From: a bacterium
Lineage (GTDB): Bacteria > Planctomycetota > Planctomycetia > Kolteriales > Kolteriaceae
Reading direction: 5' to 3'
Assembly: GCA_019753235.1 (NCBI GenBank)
Contig: JAIELF010000040.1
Span: forward strand, 1-64,000
DNA length: 64,000 nucleotides
In this document: positions 1 to 10,500 of the stretch, one piece after another
How positions within the stretch are numbered: position 1 is the stretch's first letter
How the letters are laid out: each line of letters starts with the position of its first letter
Translations under genes and position numbers: made by a program
The notes under the pieces: model-generated
What the model saw: the letters and a program-made list of their open reading frames with translations, nothing else
The model's database searches: none
Told to the model about the DNA's origin: nothing

Positions 1-1039
1 CCCATTTGTCCTCCGTGAAACCCGTCGGCACGACAAGATAGCGATAGGGAACAACGCCACTGGCGGGGACCGTTTGCGGCCTGGGAATCTTGAAGACAAC
101 ATCGGGCTTACCCATCTCCCAGCCTTCGATCCACGTCTTCGCTGGCGGCAGGTCCGCATCGTTGCCCTTCTGTTTCCCTGTGTCGATCCATGCAAGCAGG
201 GTATCACGCTCTGATGAAGTCAATCGCCTATCATTGAGAAAGTGGCCGAACCGATCGTCGGCATGCCAAGGAGGCATCTGTCGATTGTTGACGGCTTCCT
301 TAATCTGATCGGCCCATTGAACCGCGTCGTTGTAATTCGAAAGACTGAAGGGGCCAATCCGGCCGGGGCGATGGCATTCTTCGCACTTGTTTTGAAGAAT
401 GATCGCGACATCCTTCGCAAACGTGATCTCACCAGACACGCTCGATCGCAGATCCCGCTGAATCAAGCAACCATCCACCGAGGACTCGGCCACATCGATC
501 GGATTTCCGTCGAGAAGCGATTGAATCGCCGTACGGAGTTCCTGCTTCGTCGCTGTTGGTCGTCGCGTGCCGACACCGATCTGATCATCGATGCGGCCGC
601 GATAGACGAGAATACCTTTGTCGTCGAGTACTCCAACCGTCGGGACGCGTTCAACACCCAGGCCCGCCGCCAATTTGCCTTGATGATCCTTCAGCACCGG
701 GAAAGGAATCTGACGGTCGTACGCGTGGGCAGCGATGAGATCGACCGAGTCTTTTGCTTGAGGATAGACGGCTAAGAACTGAACTCCGCTGGATCGTAGC
801 GACTTTTCAAGATCCACGAGAATCGGCACATAGACATTAGCAACTGGACACTCGGTCGACAGGAACGCGACCACGCGGATCTTCGCCGATCGATAATCCG
901 CGAGCGTCTTGCTATTGCCACGCAGATCGACCAAGCGAACACTTTCGTCGGCGGGCTCACCTACTTTGACGGCCGCTTGCGTCAGGCTGACACTCGCAAG
1001 AATGGTCAACAGATAAACGCCGGCCGACGGTCGAGACAT
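1..1039 (-). CDS. Exported redoxin / c-type cytochrome protein (3' end cut by window)
   Basis: This gene starts at the ATG at 1039 and runs off the left edge, so about 346 N-terminal residues are visible. A short hydrophobic leader (SAGVYLLTILASVSL) suggests export. A thioredoxin-like redoxin domain follows, with the sequence STECPVANVY, so only one cysteine sits at the usual CxxC place. A haem-c motif CEECH (about 374-400 on the plus strand) follows, in a stretch also seen in the protein at 18008-19777 (GRIGPFSL here, GEIGPMEL there). The visible end (PTGFTEDKW) matches the point where that paralogue enters its monooxygenase-like part (SGFTEDTW). I infer the same three-part architecture: redoxin, cytochrome c, copper type II monooxygenase-like. 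The role is probably periplasmic redox chemistry; the substrate is unknown. It lies downstream of lpd on the same strand, 200 bp away. Confidence 0.8.
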   Translation of the reverse strand, partial: MSRPSAGVYLLTILASVSLTQAAVKVGEPADESVRLVDLRGNSKTLADYRSAKIRVVAFLSTECPVANVYVPILVDLEKSLRSSGVQFLAVYPQAKDSVDLIAAHAYDRQIPFPVLKDHQGKLAAGLGVERVPTVGVLDDKGILVYRGRIDDQIGVGTRRPTATKQELRTAIQSLLDGNPIDVAESSVDGCLIQRDLRSSVSGEITFAKDVAIILQNKCEECHRPGRIGPFSLSNYNDAVQWADQIKEAVNNRQMPPWHADDRFGHFLNDRRLTSSERDTLLAWIDTGKQKGNDADLPPAKTWIEGWEMGKPDVVFKIPRPQTVPASGVVPYRYLVVPTGFTEDKW

Positions 1040-1239
1040 ACCTGGCTCCTTAAGCAGATTGGATGAACGAAACCGCAAGGGCTTCCCCTGGTTCCGTTTC
1101 TGGTCAGAATTATTGGATTTTTCCAGTGAAAAAACGAGGAAGATCGAGGTCGAGCGGGCAAAAGCAAGTTCTATTTTGGGGTCGGTACCTGTTGGGCTAT
1201 CGGCCGATGTTGGCCCGCCAAAAGGCACCGGCCATCGGT

Positions 1240-2622
1240 TTACATGTGGATTGCCTGATTGTGAACCGCCATGGCGGCCTCTTTGATTGCTTCAGGAAGC
1301 GTCGGGTGTGCGTGCGTGGTCCGGGCAACGTCCTCCGCGGTGGCGGCAAACTCGATGGCCGCGGTTGCCTCGGCAATCAGATCGCCGGCGCGGTTGTTGA
1401 TGATATGGACCCCCAGCAAGCGATCGGTCTCGGCATGGGCCAATACCTTCACCATGCCGCTGGTGTCCCCCAGAACTTTGGCTCGGCCATTCGCGATGAA
1501 CGGGAACTTCCCCTTCTTAAAGGGGATCTCTTTCTCTTGCAGTTGCTTTTCGGTGAAGCCGACACTGGCGATCTCGGGCGAGGTGTAGACCACACTTGGA
1601 ATTGCCATGTAGTTGACATGGCCATAACCGGTCGCGATGAACTCAGCCACCGCTGCTCCTTCGTCCTCGGCCTTGTGCGCGAGCATGGGGCCCGCGATGA
1701 CATCGCCGATCGCGTACACACCCGGCACCGTCGTCTGAAAATGTTCGTTGGTGGGAATGCGCCCTCGCTTATCCGTTTCGATGCCGATCACTTCTAAGCC
1801 GAGCCCTTCCGTGTTGGGGGTTCGACCAACACTGACGAGGACGCGATCGGCACTCATCGGCGGAGCACCATCGCACGTCACGATCGCCCGGCGCCCGTCC
1901 TTCTTGGCCGAGGTCACTCGACTGCCGAGCTTGAAGATGATCCCTTGCTTGGTGAAGATCCGCAACGCAGACGCGGCAATCTCGTCATCCATCTCGGGGA
2001 GGATTCGATCGAGATATTCAAGGACCGTCACCTTTGCCCCGAGACGCTGCCAAACAGAGCCCAGTTCTAACCCGATGGCGCCGGCCCCGATCACGATCAT
2101 TTCCTTCGGGACTTCTGGATAATTCAGAGCTTCAGTACTGGTGCCGACACGCTCTCCATCCAGTTCGATCCCGGGAAGCGTCGCGCTCTTGCTGCCGGTC
2201 GCGATGATGACATGCTTGGCTTGAATCTCTTCGCCGGTGCCCACGACAGTGACTTTGCTCGGTGACAAAAATCGACCCACGCCTAAGTAGCGTGTAATCT
2301 TCGATCGACGAAACAGTTCATCGATGCCGCGAGCCAACTCGCCGACGGTTTTGTCCTTGCGGGCGTGCATCTTCGCGAGATCGACTTTCACCGAGCTGAC
2401 ATTGATGCCGTGATCGGCAAACTCATTCTGAGCTTGATGGAGTCTCTCGGTCGATTCGAGGAGCCCCTTGCTTGGGATACAACCAATCCTCAGGCACGTC
2501 CCCCCGAGGACCTTTTCCATCTCGATACAGCCAACGTTCAATCCGTATTGGGCTGCCTTTATGGCGGCGACGTAGCCGCCTGGCCCGCCGCCAATCACGA
2601 GAACGTCGTGCGATGTTGCCAT
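1240..2622 (-). CDS. lpdA: Dihydrolipoyl dehydrogenase (E3)
   Basis: E3 component of 2-oxoacid dehydrogenase complexes, a cytoplasmic flavoprotein that reoxidises dihydrolipoyl groups with NAD+. The 460 residues match the usual length. Visible are the N-terminal FAD loop GGGPGGYVAA (about residues 11-20), the redox disulfide CLRIGC (Cys43 and Cys48) in GGTCLRIGCIPSKG, a second dinucleotide loop GAGAIGLELG, the FAD motif YAIGDV, and the C-terminal His-Glu pair in HAHPTLPEAI. It is third in the order sucA-sucB-lpd on the minus strand, 99 bp after sucB, so it most likely serves the 2-oxoglutarate dehydrogenase complex and perhaps others. The start is ATG at 2622. Confidence 0.96.
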   Translation of the reverse strand: MATSHDVLVIGGGPGGYVAAIKAAQYGLNVGCIEMEKVLGGTCLRIGCIPSKGLLESTERLHQAQNEFADHGINVSSVKVDLAKMHARKDKTVGELARGIDELFRRSKITRYLGVGRFLSPSKVTVVGTGEEIQAKHVIIATGSKSATLPGIELDGERVGTSTEALNYPEVPKEMIVIGAGAIGLELGSVWQRLGAKVTVLEYLDRILPEMDDEIAASALRIFTKQGIIFKLGSRVTSAKKDGRRAIVTCDGAPPMSADRVLVSVGRTPNTEGLGLEVIGIETDKRGRIPTNEHFQTTVPGVYAIGDVIAGPMLAHKAEDEGAAVAEFIATGYGHVNYMAIPSVVYTSPEIASVGFTEKQLQEKEIPFKKGKFPFIANGRAKVLGDTSGMVKVLAHAETDRLLGVHIINNRAGDLIAEATAAIEFAATAEDVARTTHAHPTLPEAIKEAAMAVHNQAIHM

Positions 2623-2690
2623 GATGATCCTCTGTATTTCATCCGTTGATCAAAGAGCCCGGTTCGCGATCAGCGTGGAACGAAGAGGGG

Positions 2691-2715
2691 GACGTCTCAT
2701 CCTGTGAGAGATGTC
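2691..2715. other. Imperfect inverted repeat in the sucB-lpd spacer
   Basis: The 99 bp between sucB and lpd holds an imperfect inverted repeat: GACGTCTCA near 2691-2699 faces TGAGAGATGTC near 2705-2715. It could form a stem with a bulge and a short loop in the transcript. No T-run follows, so it does not look like a full terminator. An RNA-processing or attenuation site between E2 and E3 is possible, but this is a guess. Confidence 0.3.
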
Positions 2716-2721
2716 TCCTGC

Positions 2722-3888
2722 TTAGACCTCGATCAGCATGCGAGCAGGGTTCTCGATCGCGTCCTTGATGCGACGGAGGAACGAAACCGCTTCGCGTCCG
2801 TCAATGATTCGATGGTCGTACGTCAGAGCAAGATTCATCATGGGCCGAACAACGATGGCTCCATCGCGAACGACGGCCCGGTCTTGAATGGCGTGCAGCC
2901 CTAGAATCGCGCTTTGCGGTGGATTGACGATGGGCGTGGAAAGCATCGACCCGTAGATTCCGCCGTTCGAAATGGTGAAGGTTCCCCCTTCCAGTTCTTC
3001 GGGGCGAATCTTGTTCTCTTGAGCGCGACCGCCGAAATCGGCGATGGTCTTTTCGATCTCGGCAAAGCCTAGTCGCTCGGCACTGCGGATAACGGGAACG
3101 ACGAGCCCCTTGCCGCCGCCGACGGCGACGCCGATGTCGTAATAGTTGTGGTAGGCGATCGCATCGCCGTCGACCTGAGCGTTAACCGCGGGGAATCGCC
3201 GAAGGGCATCCACCGCCGCCTTCACAAAGAACGACATGAAACCGATCTTGATCCCATGGGTTTCCTTGAACTGCTCTTGGTAATTCTTCCGCATCTCCAT
3301 GACCGTCGACATGTCGACTTCGTTGAACGTGGTGAGGAGGGCGGCCGACTGTTGGGCCTGTACCAGCCGAGCGGCAATCTTCTTGCGAATCAACGTCATC
3401 GGGACCAGTTCTCGCTGGCGACCGGCGGCAGGCGAAGAACTCTGGGCATCCTCTTTCAGGATTCGACCCCCTGGACCGCTGGGGGAGACTTGGCTCGGGT
3501 CGATCCCCTTCTCGGCAAGGACTCGCCGGGCGGCCGGCATGATCTTGGCTTCCACTGGGGGAACGGCAGAAGGGGCCGGGCTCTTGCTCGCCACAGGACT
3601 CGGGGCGGGCGCACTGGTCGCGGATTTTTTCGCTCCCCCAGCCGGTGCCGGGCCAGGCTCGATCTGGGCGACAATCTCTCCCGAGGTGACTTTTTCGCCG
3701 ACCTTCTTCAGAAGCTTGACGATCGTTCCCGCGACAGGCGCGACGACCTCAAGGGCGGCCTTGTCCGTCTCGAGTTCGAGCACAACTTCATCTCGATCGA
3801 CGAAGTCACCCTCTTTTTTTACCCATTCACCTATCTGCGCCTCGCTGATCGACTCCGCGAACGTGGGCGCTTTGATCTCAATCGGCAT
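2722..3888 (-). CDS. sucB: 2-oxoglutarate dehydrogenase E2, dihydrolipoamide succinyltransferase
   Basis: Core E2 enzyme of the 2-oxoglutarate dehydrogenase complex; it moves the succinyl group to CoA. Domain order: one lipoyl domain (residues 1-75) with lipoyl-lysine Lys43 in ETDKAALEV; an Ala/Pro/Ser-rich linker; a peripheral subunit-binding domain (about 115-150, with ARRVLAEKGID); and the catalytic CAT domain with the HxxxDG signature DHRIIDG near the C-terminus. The length of 388 residues is typical for a one-lipoyl SucB. It begins 14 bp after the sucA stop codon, so the two are co-transcribed. Pyruvate dehydrogenase E2 is less likely because the gene directly follows a sucA-type E1. Confidence 0.95.
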   Translation of the reverse strand: MPIEIKAPTFAESISEAQIGEWVKKEGDFVDRDEVVLELETDKAALEVVAPVAGTIVKLLKKVGEKVTSGEIVAQIEPGPAPAGGAKKSATSAPAPSPVASKSPAPSAVPPVEAKIMPAARRVLAEKGIDPSQVSPSGPGGRILKEDAQSSSPAAGRQRELVPMTLIRKKIAARLVQAQQSAALLTTFNEVDMSTVMEMRKNYQEQFKETHGIKIGFMSFFVKAAVDALRRFPAVNAQVDGDAIAYHNYYDIGVAVGGGKGLVVPVIRSAERLGFAEIEKTIADFGGRAQENKIRPEELEGGTFTISNGGIYGSMLSTPIVNPPQSAILGLHAIQDRAVVRDGAIVVRPMMNLALTYDHRIIDGREAVSFLRRIKDAIENPARMLIEV

Positions 3889-3902
3889 GGCCGAACGCTT
3901 CC

Positions 3903-6815
3903 TTACTTGCTTCCCGGACTGACCGGCAACGGTCCGGTGGGAACTTGCTTATGTCCGATGGCCGACTTCGCGTCCCAGCCTCCGCCGAGCGCGGCCATCA
4001 AAATCTCATGCTGTTCGAGTTTATGGGCCGCCCCCGATCCCGTCGCGGGACTGGCCGATTCGCGTCGCGAAATTCCATAGAAGGGCCAACGACCAAACAG
4101 CCTTTCCCCTAAATGGTATCGGACTGTGCGCCAGGCACCCATGTTTTCTGGTTCCTCTTGAACCCAGTAAACCGGAGTCTCTTTGGGATACCGACGGAGT
4201 GCATCGTGCAGTTGATCCTTCGGGAAAGGATAAAGTTGTTCGACGCGGAGAATATCGACCGTGTTCTTGCTCCATTCCTGTCGGCGTTGCAGCAATTCGT
4301 AGTAGATCTTTCCGCTGCACAGAAGGACCCGATCGACTTCGCGCTCAGCAGCGAGCTGGGTTTCAGGGATGATCCGCTTAAACGTACCGGATGCCAGATC
4401 ACTGAGTTTGGACTCGCACAGCGGGTGTCTCAGCAGGCTCTTCGGGCTCATCATGATGAGGGGTTTGCGCCACTTGCGAAGGATCTGTCGTCGCAAGAGG
4501 TGAAAGAGCTGGGCAGGCGTCGTGGGATTGGCGATCTGCATATTGTGGTCGGCCGCCAACGTCATGAATCGTTCGAGGCGGGCACTCGAATGCTCGGGAC
4601 CTTGTCCTTCAAACCCGTGGGGCAATTGAAGAACCAAGCCCGTGAGGTGGTTCCACTTGTCTTCGCCACTGACGATGAACTGATCGATGATGACCTGGGC
4701 ACAATTGGCAAAGTCGCCGAACTGGGCTTCCCAGATCACCAGCGTATCAGGGCACGACAGGCTGTAGCCGTACTCAAAGCCGAGCACGGCAATTTCGGAC
4801 AGGGGGCTATTGACGATCTCGCACTTGGCCTGATTGGGAGACAGATTCCCCAAAGCCATATACTTCGTACCGTTTTCAAAATCGTGCAGCACCGAGTGTC
4901 GATGGCTAAAGGTGCCTCGTTCGACATCCTGTCCCGTGAAGCGGATCGGCGTTCCCTGTGTCAGAAGTGACGCGAACGCGAGCGCTTCCGCTGCCGACCA
5001 ATCCAGCGGTTGTTCCCCGCGCCCCATTCCCTCTCGGTTTTTGAGCCAGCGGGCCAGCTTGGGGTGCGGTGTAAAGCCGGTCGGCACGCGGGTCAGGCTA
5101 TTGATCAGATCAACCAGCTCGGCCTGAGGTACGCCGGTATCGGGATCGTCCTTGACGTCTTCGTGTCCCCCCCGATAGCCTACCCAGGCGCTGGGCATGA
5201 GGGCCGGTTTGATTTCCGCATTGGCGCGGGCGGCGGCAAGATCCTCTTCCAAGCTCTTCTTGATTTGCTCGGTGATGTCGTCGGCCATCTCTCGATCCAT
5301 CCCGCCCATGGCGAGAAGGTGATCGAGGTAACCTTCGCGGACCGGCTTGCGAGCCTGAATCTCTTTGTAAAGCATCGGCTGCGTGAACGAAGGCTCGTCG
5401 GTCTCGTTGTGCCCCCGGCGACGGTAAGCGTACATGTTGATAATGACGTCGCGTTTGAAAGTCTGTCGAAAATCCATGGCCAATCGGACGACCTGCGCCA
5501 CGGCCTCGGGATCTTCACCATTGACGTGAAAGATCGGAATCTGCAAGGTTTTCGCCACGTCACTGGTGTAAATACTTGAACATCCTTGCTCGGCCGTCGT
5601 GGTGAAGCCGATCAGATTGTTGCAGATAATGTGCAGCGTGCCACCGACTCGATAGGCATCGAGCTCGCTGAGGTTCAAGCTCTCCTGCACGACCCCTTCG
5701 CCACAGAAAGCGGCGTCGCCGTGAATCAGCATCACCATCTTCCGAGTTCGGCTCTGGTCCCCCTTGCGGTCCTGCTTGCCTCGAAGCTTCCCCATGGCGA
5801 CGGGGTTGACGAACTCCAGGTGACTGGGATTGAACGCCAGGGAAAGGTGAACATCTTTATTCGAGGAGGTTCGATAGATGTTCGAATAGCCCATGTGATA
5901 CTTGACGTCGCCCCGGCCGCGATGCAATTCGGGCTCGGTGTCCTCAAACTCTCGGAAAATCTCGCGCGGCGCCTTGCCCAAGATGTTGGCCAGCACGTTG
6001 AGTCGGCCACGATGGGCCATGCCGAGAACGACTTGATCTGTGCCGAACTCGGCAGCCCGCTCGATGGCCATGTCCAACAGCGGAATCAAACTCTCTGAAC
6101 CTTCGAGCGAGAAGCTTTTGGCTCCGATGAACTTCTTCTGAACGAACTCTTCGAAGACGATCGCCTCGGTCAGGTGCGAGAAAATGCGGATCTGTTCTCG
6201 ACGGGAGAGAACGAGTCGGTTCTCGGTCCCTTCCATTCGTTCCATCAGCCAGTTTTTGATGTTCAAATCATCGATGTGCATGAATTGCACGCCGATCGAT
6301 CGGCAATAGGTATTTCGTAATCGATCGAGGATCTGCCGCAGCGTCAGCCGCTGCGCTCCGTGAATCGTGTACGTCGAATAGGTTCGATCGAGATCGTCGT
6401 CGGTGAAGCCGTAAAACCTGGGGTCCAGTTCGACATGCGCCCGACGGGGTGGTGCCAGCGGGCTCAGATTGGCGATCATGTGGCCCCGAACGCGATAAGC
6501 TCGAATGAGCTGATCGACTCGATCTTGTTTGAGCTGGCGAATCTCGATGTCGTTGTTGGGGTCGTCGTTGATATCGGCATTGGCCATCGGAGCAGCCGGA
6601 CTGTTTTCAGCCGCCGATGTCGTCAGCGATGCCGGCGCGAACAAAGAGCCGGCCGAGAAACTAGGACCCACCTTCACGGCACCATTTTTCGGCCAGGCCG
6701 AAAAGTAGCGTTGCCAGGCGGGATCCACGCTCGCAGGGTCAAGCGAATAGTCGGCGTAGATCGACTCGACGAATTCCAGATTGGAGACGTTGAGCGATTC
6801 TGGGTCAGAAGACAT
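3903..6815 (-). CDS. sucA: 2-oxoglutarate dehydrogenase E1 component
   Basis: Thiamine-diphosphate-dependent E1 of the TCA-cycle 2-oxoglutarate dehydrogenase, a cytoplasmic homodimer. I chose the ATG at 6815 (970 residues, protein starting MSSDPESL), because the NLEFVESIYADY stretch normally lies near the N-terminus. A GTG at 6902 would add 29 residues without family resemblance. Family marks are the RAYRVRGH segment, GMAHRGRLNVLAN, the ThDP/metal region GDAAFCGEGVV followed by NNLIGFTT, and the C-terminal QEEPENMGAW. It is the first gene of the sucA-sucB-lpd operon. A 752-bp gene-free region separates it from the divergent metalloprotease and should hold its promoter. Confidence 0.95.
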   Translation of the reverse strand: MSSDPESLNVSNLEFVESIYADYSLDPASVDPAWQRYFSAWPKNGAVKVGPSFSAGSLFAPASLTTSAAENSPAAPMANADINDDPNNDIEIRQLKQDRVDQLIRAYRVRGHMIANLSPLAPPRRAHVELDPRFYGFTDDDLDRTYSTYTIHGAQRLTLRQILDRLRNTYCRSIGVQFMHIDDLNIKNWLMERMEGTENRLVLSRREQIRIFSHLTEAIVFEEFVQKKFIGAKSFSLEGSESLIPLLDMAIERAAEFGTDQVVLGMAHRGRLNVLANILGKAPREIFREFEDTEPELHRGRGDVKYHMGYSNIYRTSSNKDVHLSLAFNPSHLEFVNPVAMGKLRGKQDRKGDQSRTRKMVMLIHGDAAFCGEGVVQESLNLSELDAYRVGGTLHIICNNLIGFTTTAEQGCSSIYTSDVAKTLQIPIFHVNGEDPEAVAQVVRLAMDFRQTFKRDVIINMYAYRRRGHNETDEPSFTQPMLYKEIQARKPVREGYLDHLLAMGGMDREMADDITEQIKKSLEEDLAAARANAEIKPALMPSAWVGYRGGHEDVKDDPDTGVPQAELVDLINSLTRVPTGFTPHPKLARWLKNREGMGRGEQPLDWSAAEALAFASLLTQGTPIRFTGQDVERGTFSHRHSVLHDFENGTKYMALGNLSPNQAKCEIVNSPLSEIAVLGFEYGYSLSCPDTLVIWEAQFGDFANCAQVIIDQFIVSGEDKWNHLTGLVLQLPHGFEGQGPEHSSARLERFMTLAADHNMQIANPTTPAQLFHLLRRQILRKWRKPLIMMSPKSLLRHPLCESKLSDLASGTFKRIIPETQLAAEREVDRVLLCSGKIYYELLQRRQEWSKNTVDILRVEQLYPFPKDQLHDALRRYPKETPVYWVQEEPENMGAWRTVRYHLGERLFGRWPFYGISRRESASPATGSGAAHKLEQHEILMAALGGGWDAKSAIGHKQVPTGPLPVSPGSK

Positions 6816-7567
6816 CGTCCACTGTTCCGTCGTTTTTGGTCGGCTGGCGCCGATGGCCGACGGCCCCTTTTGGATTGAACTAGAACAAGCATCGGTCGCC
6901 ACGTGTCAAGCGGAGAGTAGAAGCACTTCGCCACTACTCGCCGACCGCGAAATCCAATCCACTGGACTCCTCGGCTCGCCGTCTGGTGATTAGGACTCTT
7001 CAAAGTCCTTCCAGAGGTCATCTCACATCGACACGTTACTCATCAAAATACTATGCGCGGCGACGGGCGGAACCATCTGGCCAACCTAATCGTCATACTT
7101 TTCCGAAGTTTGGTCGTTGGGGTCGGCTCCCTGAGAAAAGGCGTTACATCTTCACACTTTCTCGGGGACATTCGGTGATCCCGCTCCCTTCCCTACGCAT
7201 GAGGAGATTTTTGGGGTGAGCCCGAGACGGCAAAACCGGTTTCTTCGCTGAACCCAAAGGGTCTACCTGGTTGGTCATCGGTCCGTTCAGGGCCGAACGT
7301 GCCGGCTTTGACGAGCAGTCAAGCTCGGATATTAGGGATAAATGGGCAAATTTGCTAAAGTTTCACGAGCGAGGTGTTCTCGCTGTAACATGCCTTAATA
7401 GAGGGTGGTTTGCGCCTTGGATTGTTGGGCAAGAACTTTCCCTCTTCGGTTTGATGGTGACGATGTTTTGGCATCTTTCTGCCCCTTCGCCGTACTGGAG
7501 GTCAGTCCTCTGGTTATGGATAGGCAGATAGCAACGGTTTCGAGACGGACGATCTGGGAGGTGTTGG
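6816..7567. other. Gene-free divergent region between sucA and a metalloprotease gene
   Basis: No convincing coding region appears on either strand over 752 bp. The short open frames here lack codon structure and recognisable protein. The region must carry the sucA operon promoter (minus) and the metalloprotease promoter (plus). AT-rich patches lie near 7020-7060 and 7330-7365. A small perfect inverted repeat ACCC-AAA-GGGT occurs near 7253-7263. A weak promoter-like pair, TTGACG at 7308-7313 and TATTAG at 7330-7335 with 16 bp between, points toward the metalloprotease but lies about 230 bp upstream of its start. I see no tRNA or known riboswitch fold. Confidence 0.5.
7308..7335 (+). promoter_or_regulatory. 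Weak candidate sigma-70-like promoter
   Basis: TTGACG and TATTAG are separated by 16 bp. The -35 box matches five of six consensus bases and the -10 box only four. If real it would give a leader of more than 200 nt before the GTG start at 7568. Planctomycete promoters are poorly defined, so this is only a candidate. Confidence 0.2.
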
Positions 7568-10500
7568 GTGAAGGCAAAGCTAATGACAAGCGGTCTTGTC
7601 CGGCAAATCGGCTGGTCGGCTTGGGTGGTCGGCTTGGTTCTAGGATTCGGGTCGGTGAGCTTGGCTCAAGAGGCCAAAGAGAAGCCAGCCGAGCCAACCA
7701 AGGGGGATGCTCCTGAAGAGCCGAAATTCCCACCGTCCGACCAGGTGCTCAAGGGGTTCACCAAGATCAACGCCCCTGACGACCAGCCCGCGATGTTCAC
7801 CCTTTACAAACGGGACAAGGATGCCCAGCTTTATGCAGAGCTGCCCCGCGACTTTACCAGCAAGAAGTACTTCATCGCTTTGACGATTGCCAGCGGTGAT
7901 CTTTTCGCGGGCCTGCAGTACAACGACCTTTACGTCTATTGGCGACAATACGACAAGAAGGTCGCTCTGCTACAACCCAATGTCGAAACACGTTCGACCG
8001 GCGACCAGGAATCGAAGGACTCGATCAAAAGAATCTTTACCGATCGGGTCCTAATCGAAGCACCCATTGTGACGATGGGGCCCGGTGGCGGTCCGGTCAT
8101 TGATTTAGATGATCTCTTTGTCGGCAAAGCCCCCGTGTTTTTCGGCAGCGATGCCCAGGGGATCAACCCGACATTAGCCCGCATCGTGAAATCGAAGGCG
8201 TTTCCTAAAAATGTGGAGGTCGCCTTTGAAGCCCCGGTCGGAGCCTCGCGGGGCGGAATGGGGATGATGTTCGGCGGGGGTGGCCCTCCCGGACAACTTC
8301 GCACCTTTCATTATTCGGTCAGCGAGATCGGCGACAACCCCGCCTATCGACCCCGGCTGGCCGACACCCGGATTGGTTACTTCACCACCTCCTACAACGA
8401 CCTGGGCAAGTACAGCGAGCCAGAGACCTGGGTCCGCTACATCAATCGTTGGCATCTAGAGAAAGCGGACCCTTCGCTGAAACTCAGCCCTCCCAAAGAA
8501 CCGATCATTTTCTACGTCGAACACACCGCGCCCATCCGCTATCGACGCTGGGTCCGCGCGGGAATCGAGTATTGGAACAAAGCGTTCGAAAAGGTCGGCA
8601 TCAGTCAAGCGATTGAAGTTCGCTACCAAGATGCCCGCACCGGCGAGCACATGGACAAAGACCCCGAGGATGTTCGCTGGAACTTCGTCCGCTGGCTCAA
8701 CAACGATATCGGGACAGCTATCGGGCCGAGCCGCGTTCATCCACTCACCGGTCAGATCCTTGATGCCGACATTGTGCTGACGGATGGTTGGATCCGGGCC
8801 TATTGGCGCGACTTCAACTACGTGTTGCCCAACTTGGCGATGGAAGGGTTCTCGGCCGAGACGCTTGCTTGGATCGAGAAGCGGCCGATGTGGGACCCTC
8901 GGATTCGATTGGCCGAGCCGAACAGCCAACTCGAAAAACTTCGTGAACGCCAAATGACAATCGCAACCCCCTTCGGTGGTCATGCGATCGCCAATCGAAA
9001 GACCGAAGCGATCGGCGATGATGAGTTTGATGGCCTGATTGGTCGGCAGCGTCAGATGAACGGATTCTGCAGTGCCGCCACCATGCGGGCCTTCGACGTC
9101 GCAAGCTTCCGCATGATGCGTGACATGCTCGATGACCCCGCCCCCGCGGCCGGCGAACCAAAGAAGGACGAAGCGAAGAAGGACGAGAAAAAGGAAGAGA
9201 AGAAGGACGACAAACCCAAGGAGGAAATGATCGACGGCATGCCAGAAAGCTTTATCGGCCCCCTCTTGGCCGATCTCGTAGCGCATGAAGTGGGTCACAC
9301 GCTCGGGCTGCGTCACAACTTCAAATCCTCCTCCATCTACTCGGTGGCCAAGATCAACTCGCCCGAGATCAAGGGGAAGGCTCCCTTTGCTGGCTCGGTG
9401 ATGGACTATCTCCCGGTCAACATCAACATGGAGAGTGGCGAGATCCAAGGGGACTACGCCATGATCAGCGTCGGTCCCTACGACATGTGGGCGATCGAGT
9501 ACGGCTATACCAGCAGCGACGACTTGAAGCCTATTCTTCAACGCGTTGCCGAGCCGGACCTACGCTATGCCACGGATGAAGATACCGGCGGGCCCGATCC
9601 ACTAGCACGCCGATACGATTTCGGGGCCGACCCCATCAACTACGCGAAGAGCCAGTACAAGCTCGCCAAGTACAACCGCGAACGGATCATTGATAAGTTC
9701 GTCAAGGATGGTGAAAGCTGGGCCAAGGCCCGTCGCGGTTACGAGATCACCCTATCGATGCAAATGCGAGCGATCTCGATGATGTCGGGTTGGGTCGGCG
9801 GAGCATACGTCTACCGCGACAAGAAGGGGGATAAGGATGGACGAGCCCCGATCGAAGTCGTCCCCGTCGAGATCCAACGAGAGGCGCTCGACTGGGTCAT
9901 CGCCCACACATTTCCGGAAGATATCTACGGCATCACGCCGGATATCCTTTCGAGGATGACGGTCGACAAATGGTTGGATAACGGCGGCATTCGCGAAGCG
10001 ATGAGCGAACCGACCTGGCCGATCCACGACCGGATTCTCGGCCTGCAATCAGCCGTCTTAACCATGCTGATGAATCCAACGACGCTGCGTCGGGTGTATG
10101 ACAACGAGTTCCGAGTCTCGAGCGACAAGGACGCTCTCACCTTGCCCGAGCTCTTGGACAAGGTCTCCGCTTCGATTTGGAATGAACTCGAAAAGAAGGG
10201 GGGCGAGCACACTCCTCGGAAGCCTCTCATCTCGAGCCTGCGACGGAATCTGCAACAGGAGCATCTCGATCGATTGATCGATCTCTCCATCCCGCAGATT
10301 TTTTCGAGCAGCGTCGCACAATCGGCAATCTCGAACCTCGCCATGTCGAAGATTCGAGAACTCAAAGAGAAGGTCGCGAGCCTTCTAGGCGACGCCAACA
10401 CCAAGCTTGATCCATACTCGAAGGCTCACTTGGAAGAGGTTCAGGCGAAGATCACGAAGCTGTTGGAATCGCAGATGATCTTCAATGCCAAGGATATCGG

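Noticed and set aside
242-775. A 177-residue plus-strand open frame near the left edge
   Set aside because: It is antisense to the redoxin-cytochrome gene, which shows a real redoxin domain and CxxCH motif in the other strand.
1063-1797. A 244-residue plus-strand open frame opposite lpd
   Set aside because: It is the antisense shadow of the dihydrolipoyl dehydrogenase gene, and its protein has no recognisable features.
8456-9541. A 361-residue minus-strand open frame
   Set aside because: It lies inside the metalloprotease gene in antisense, and the protein is a composition artefact with no motif.
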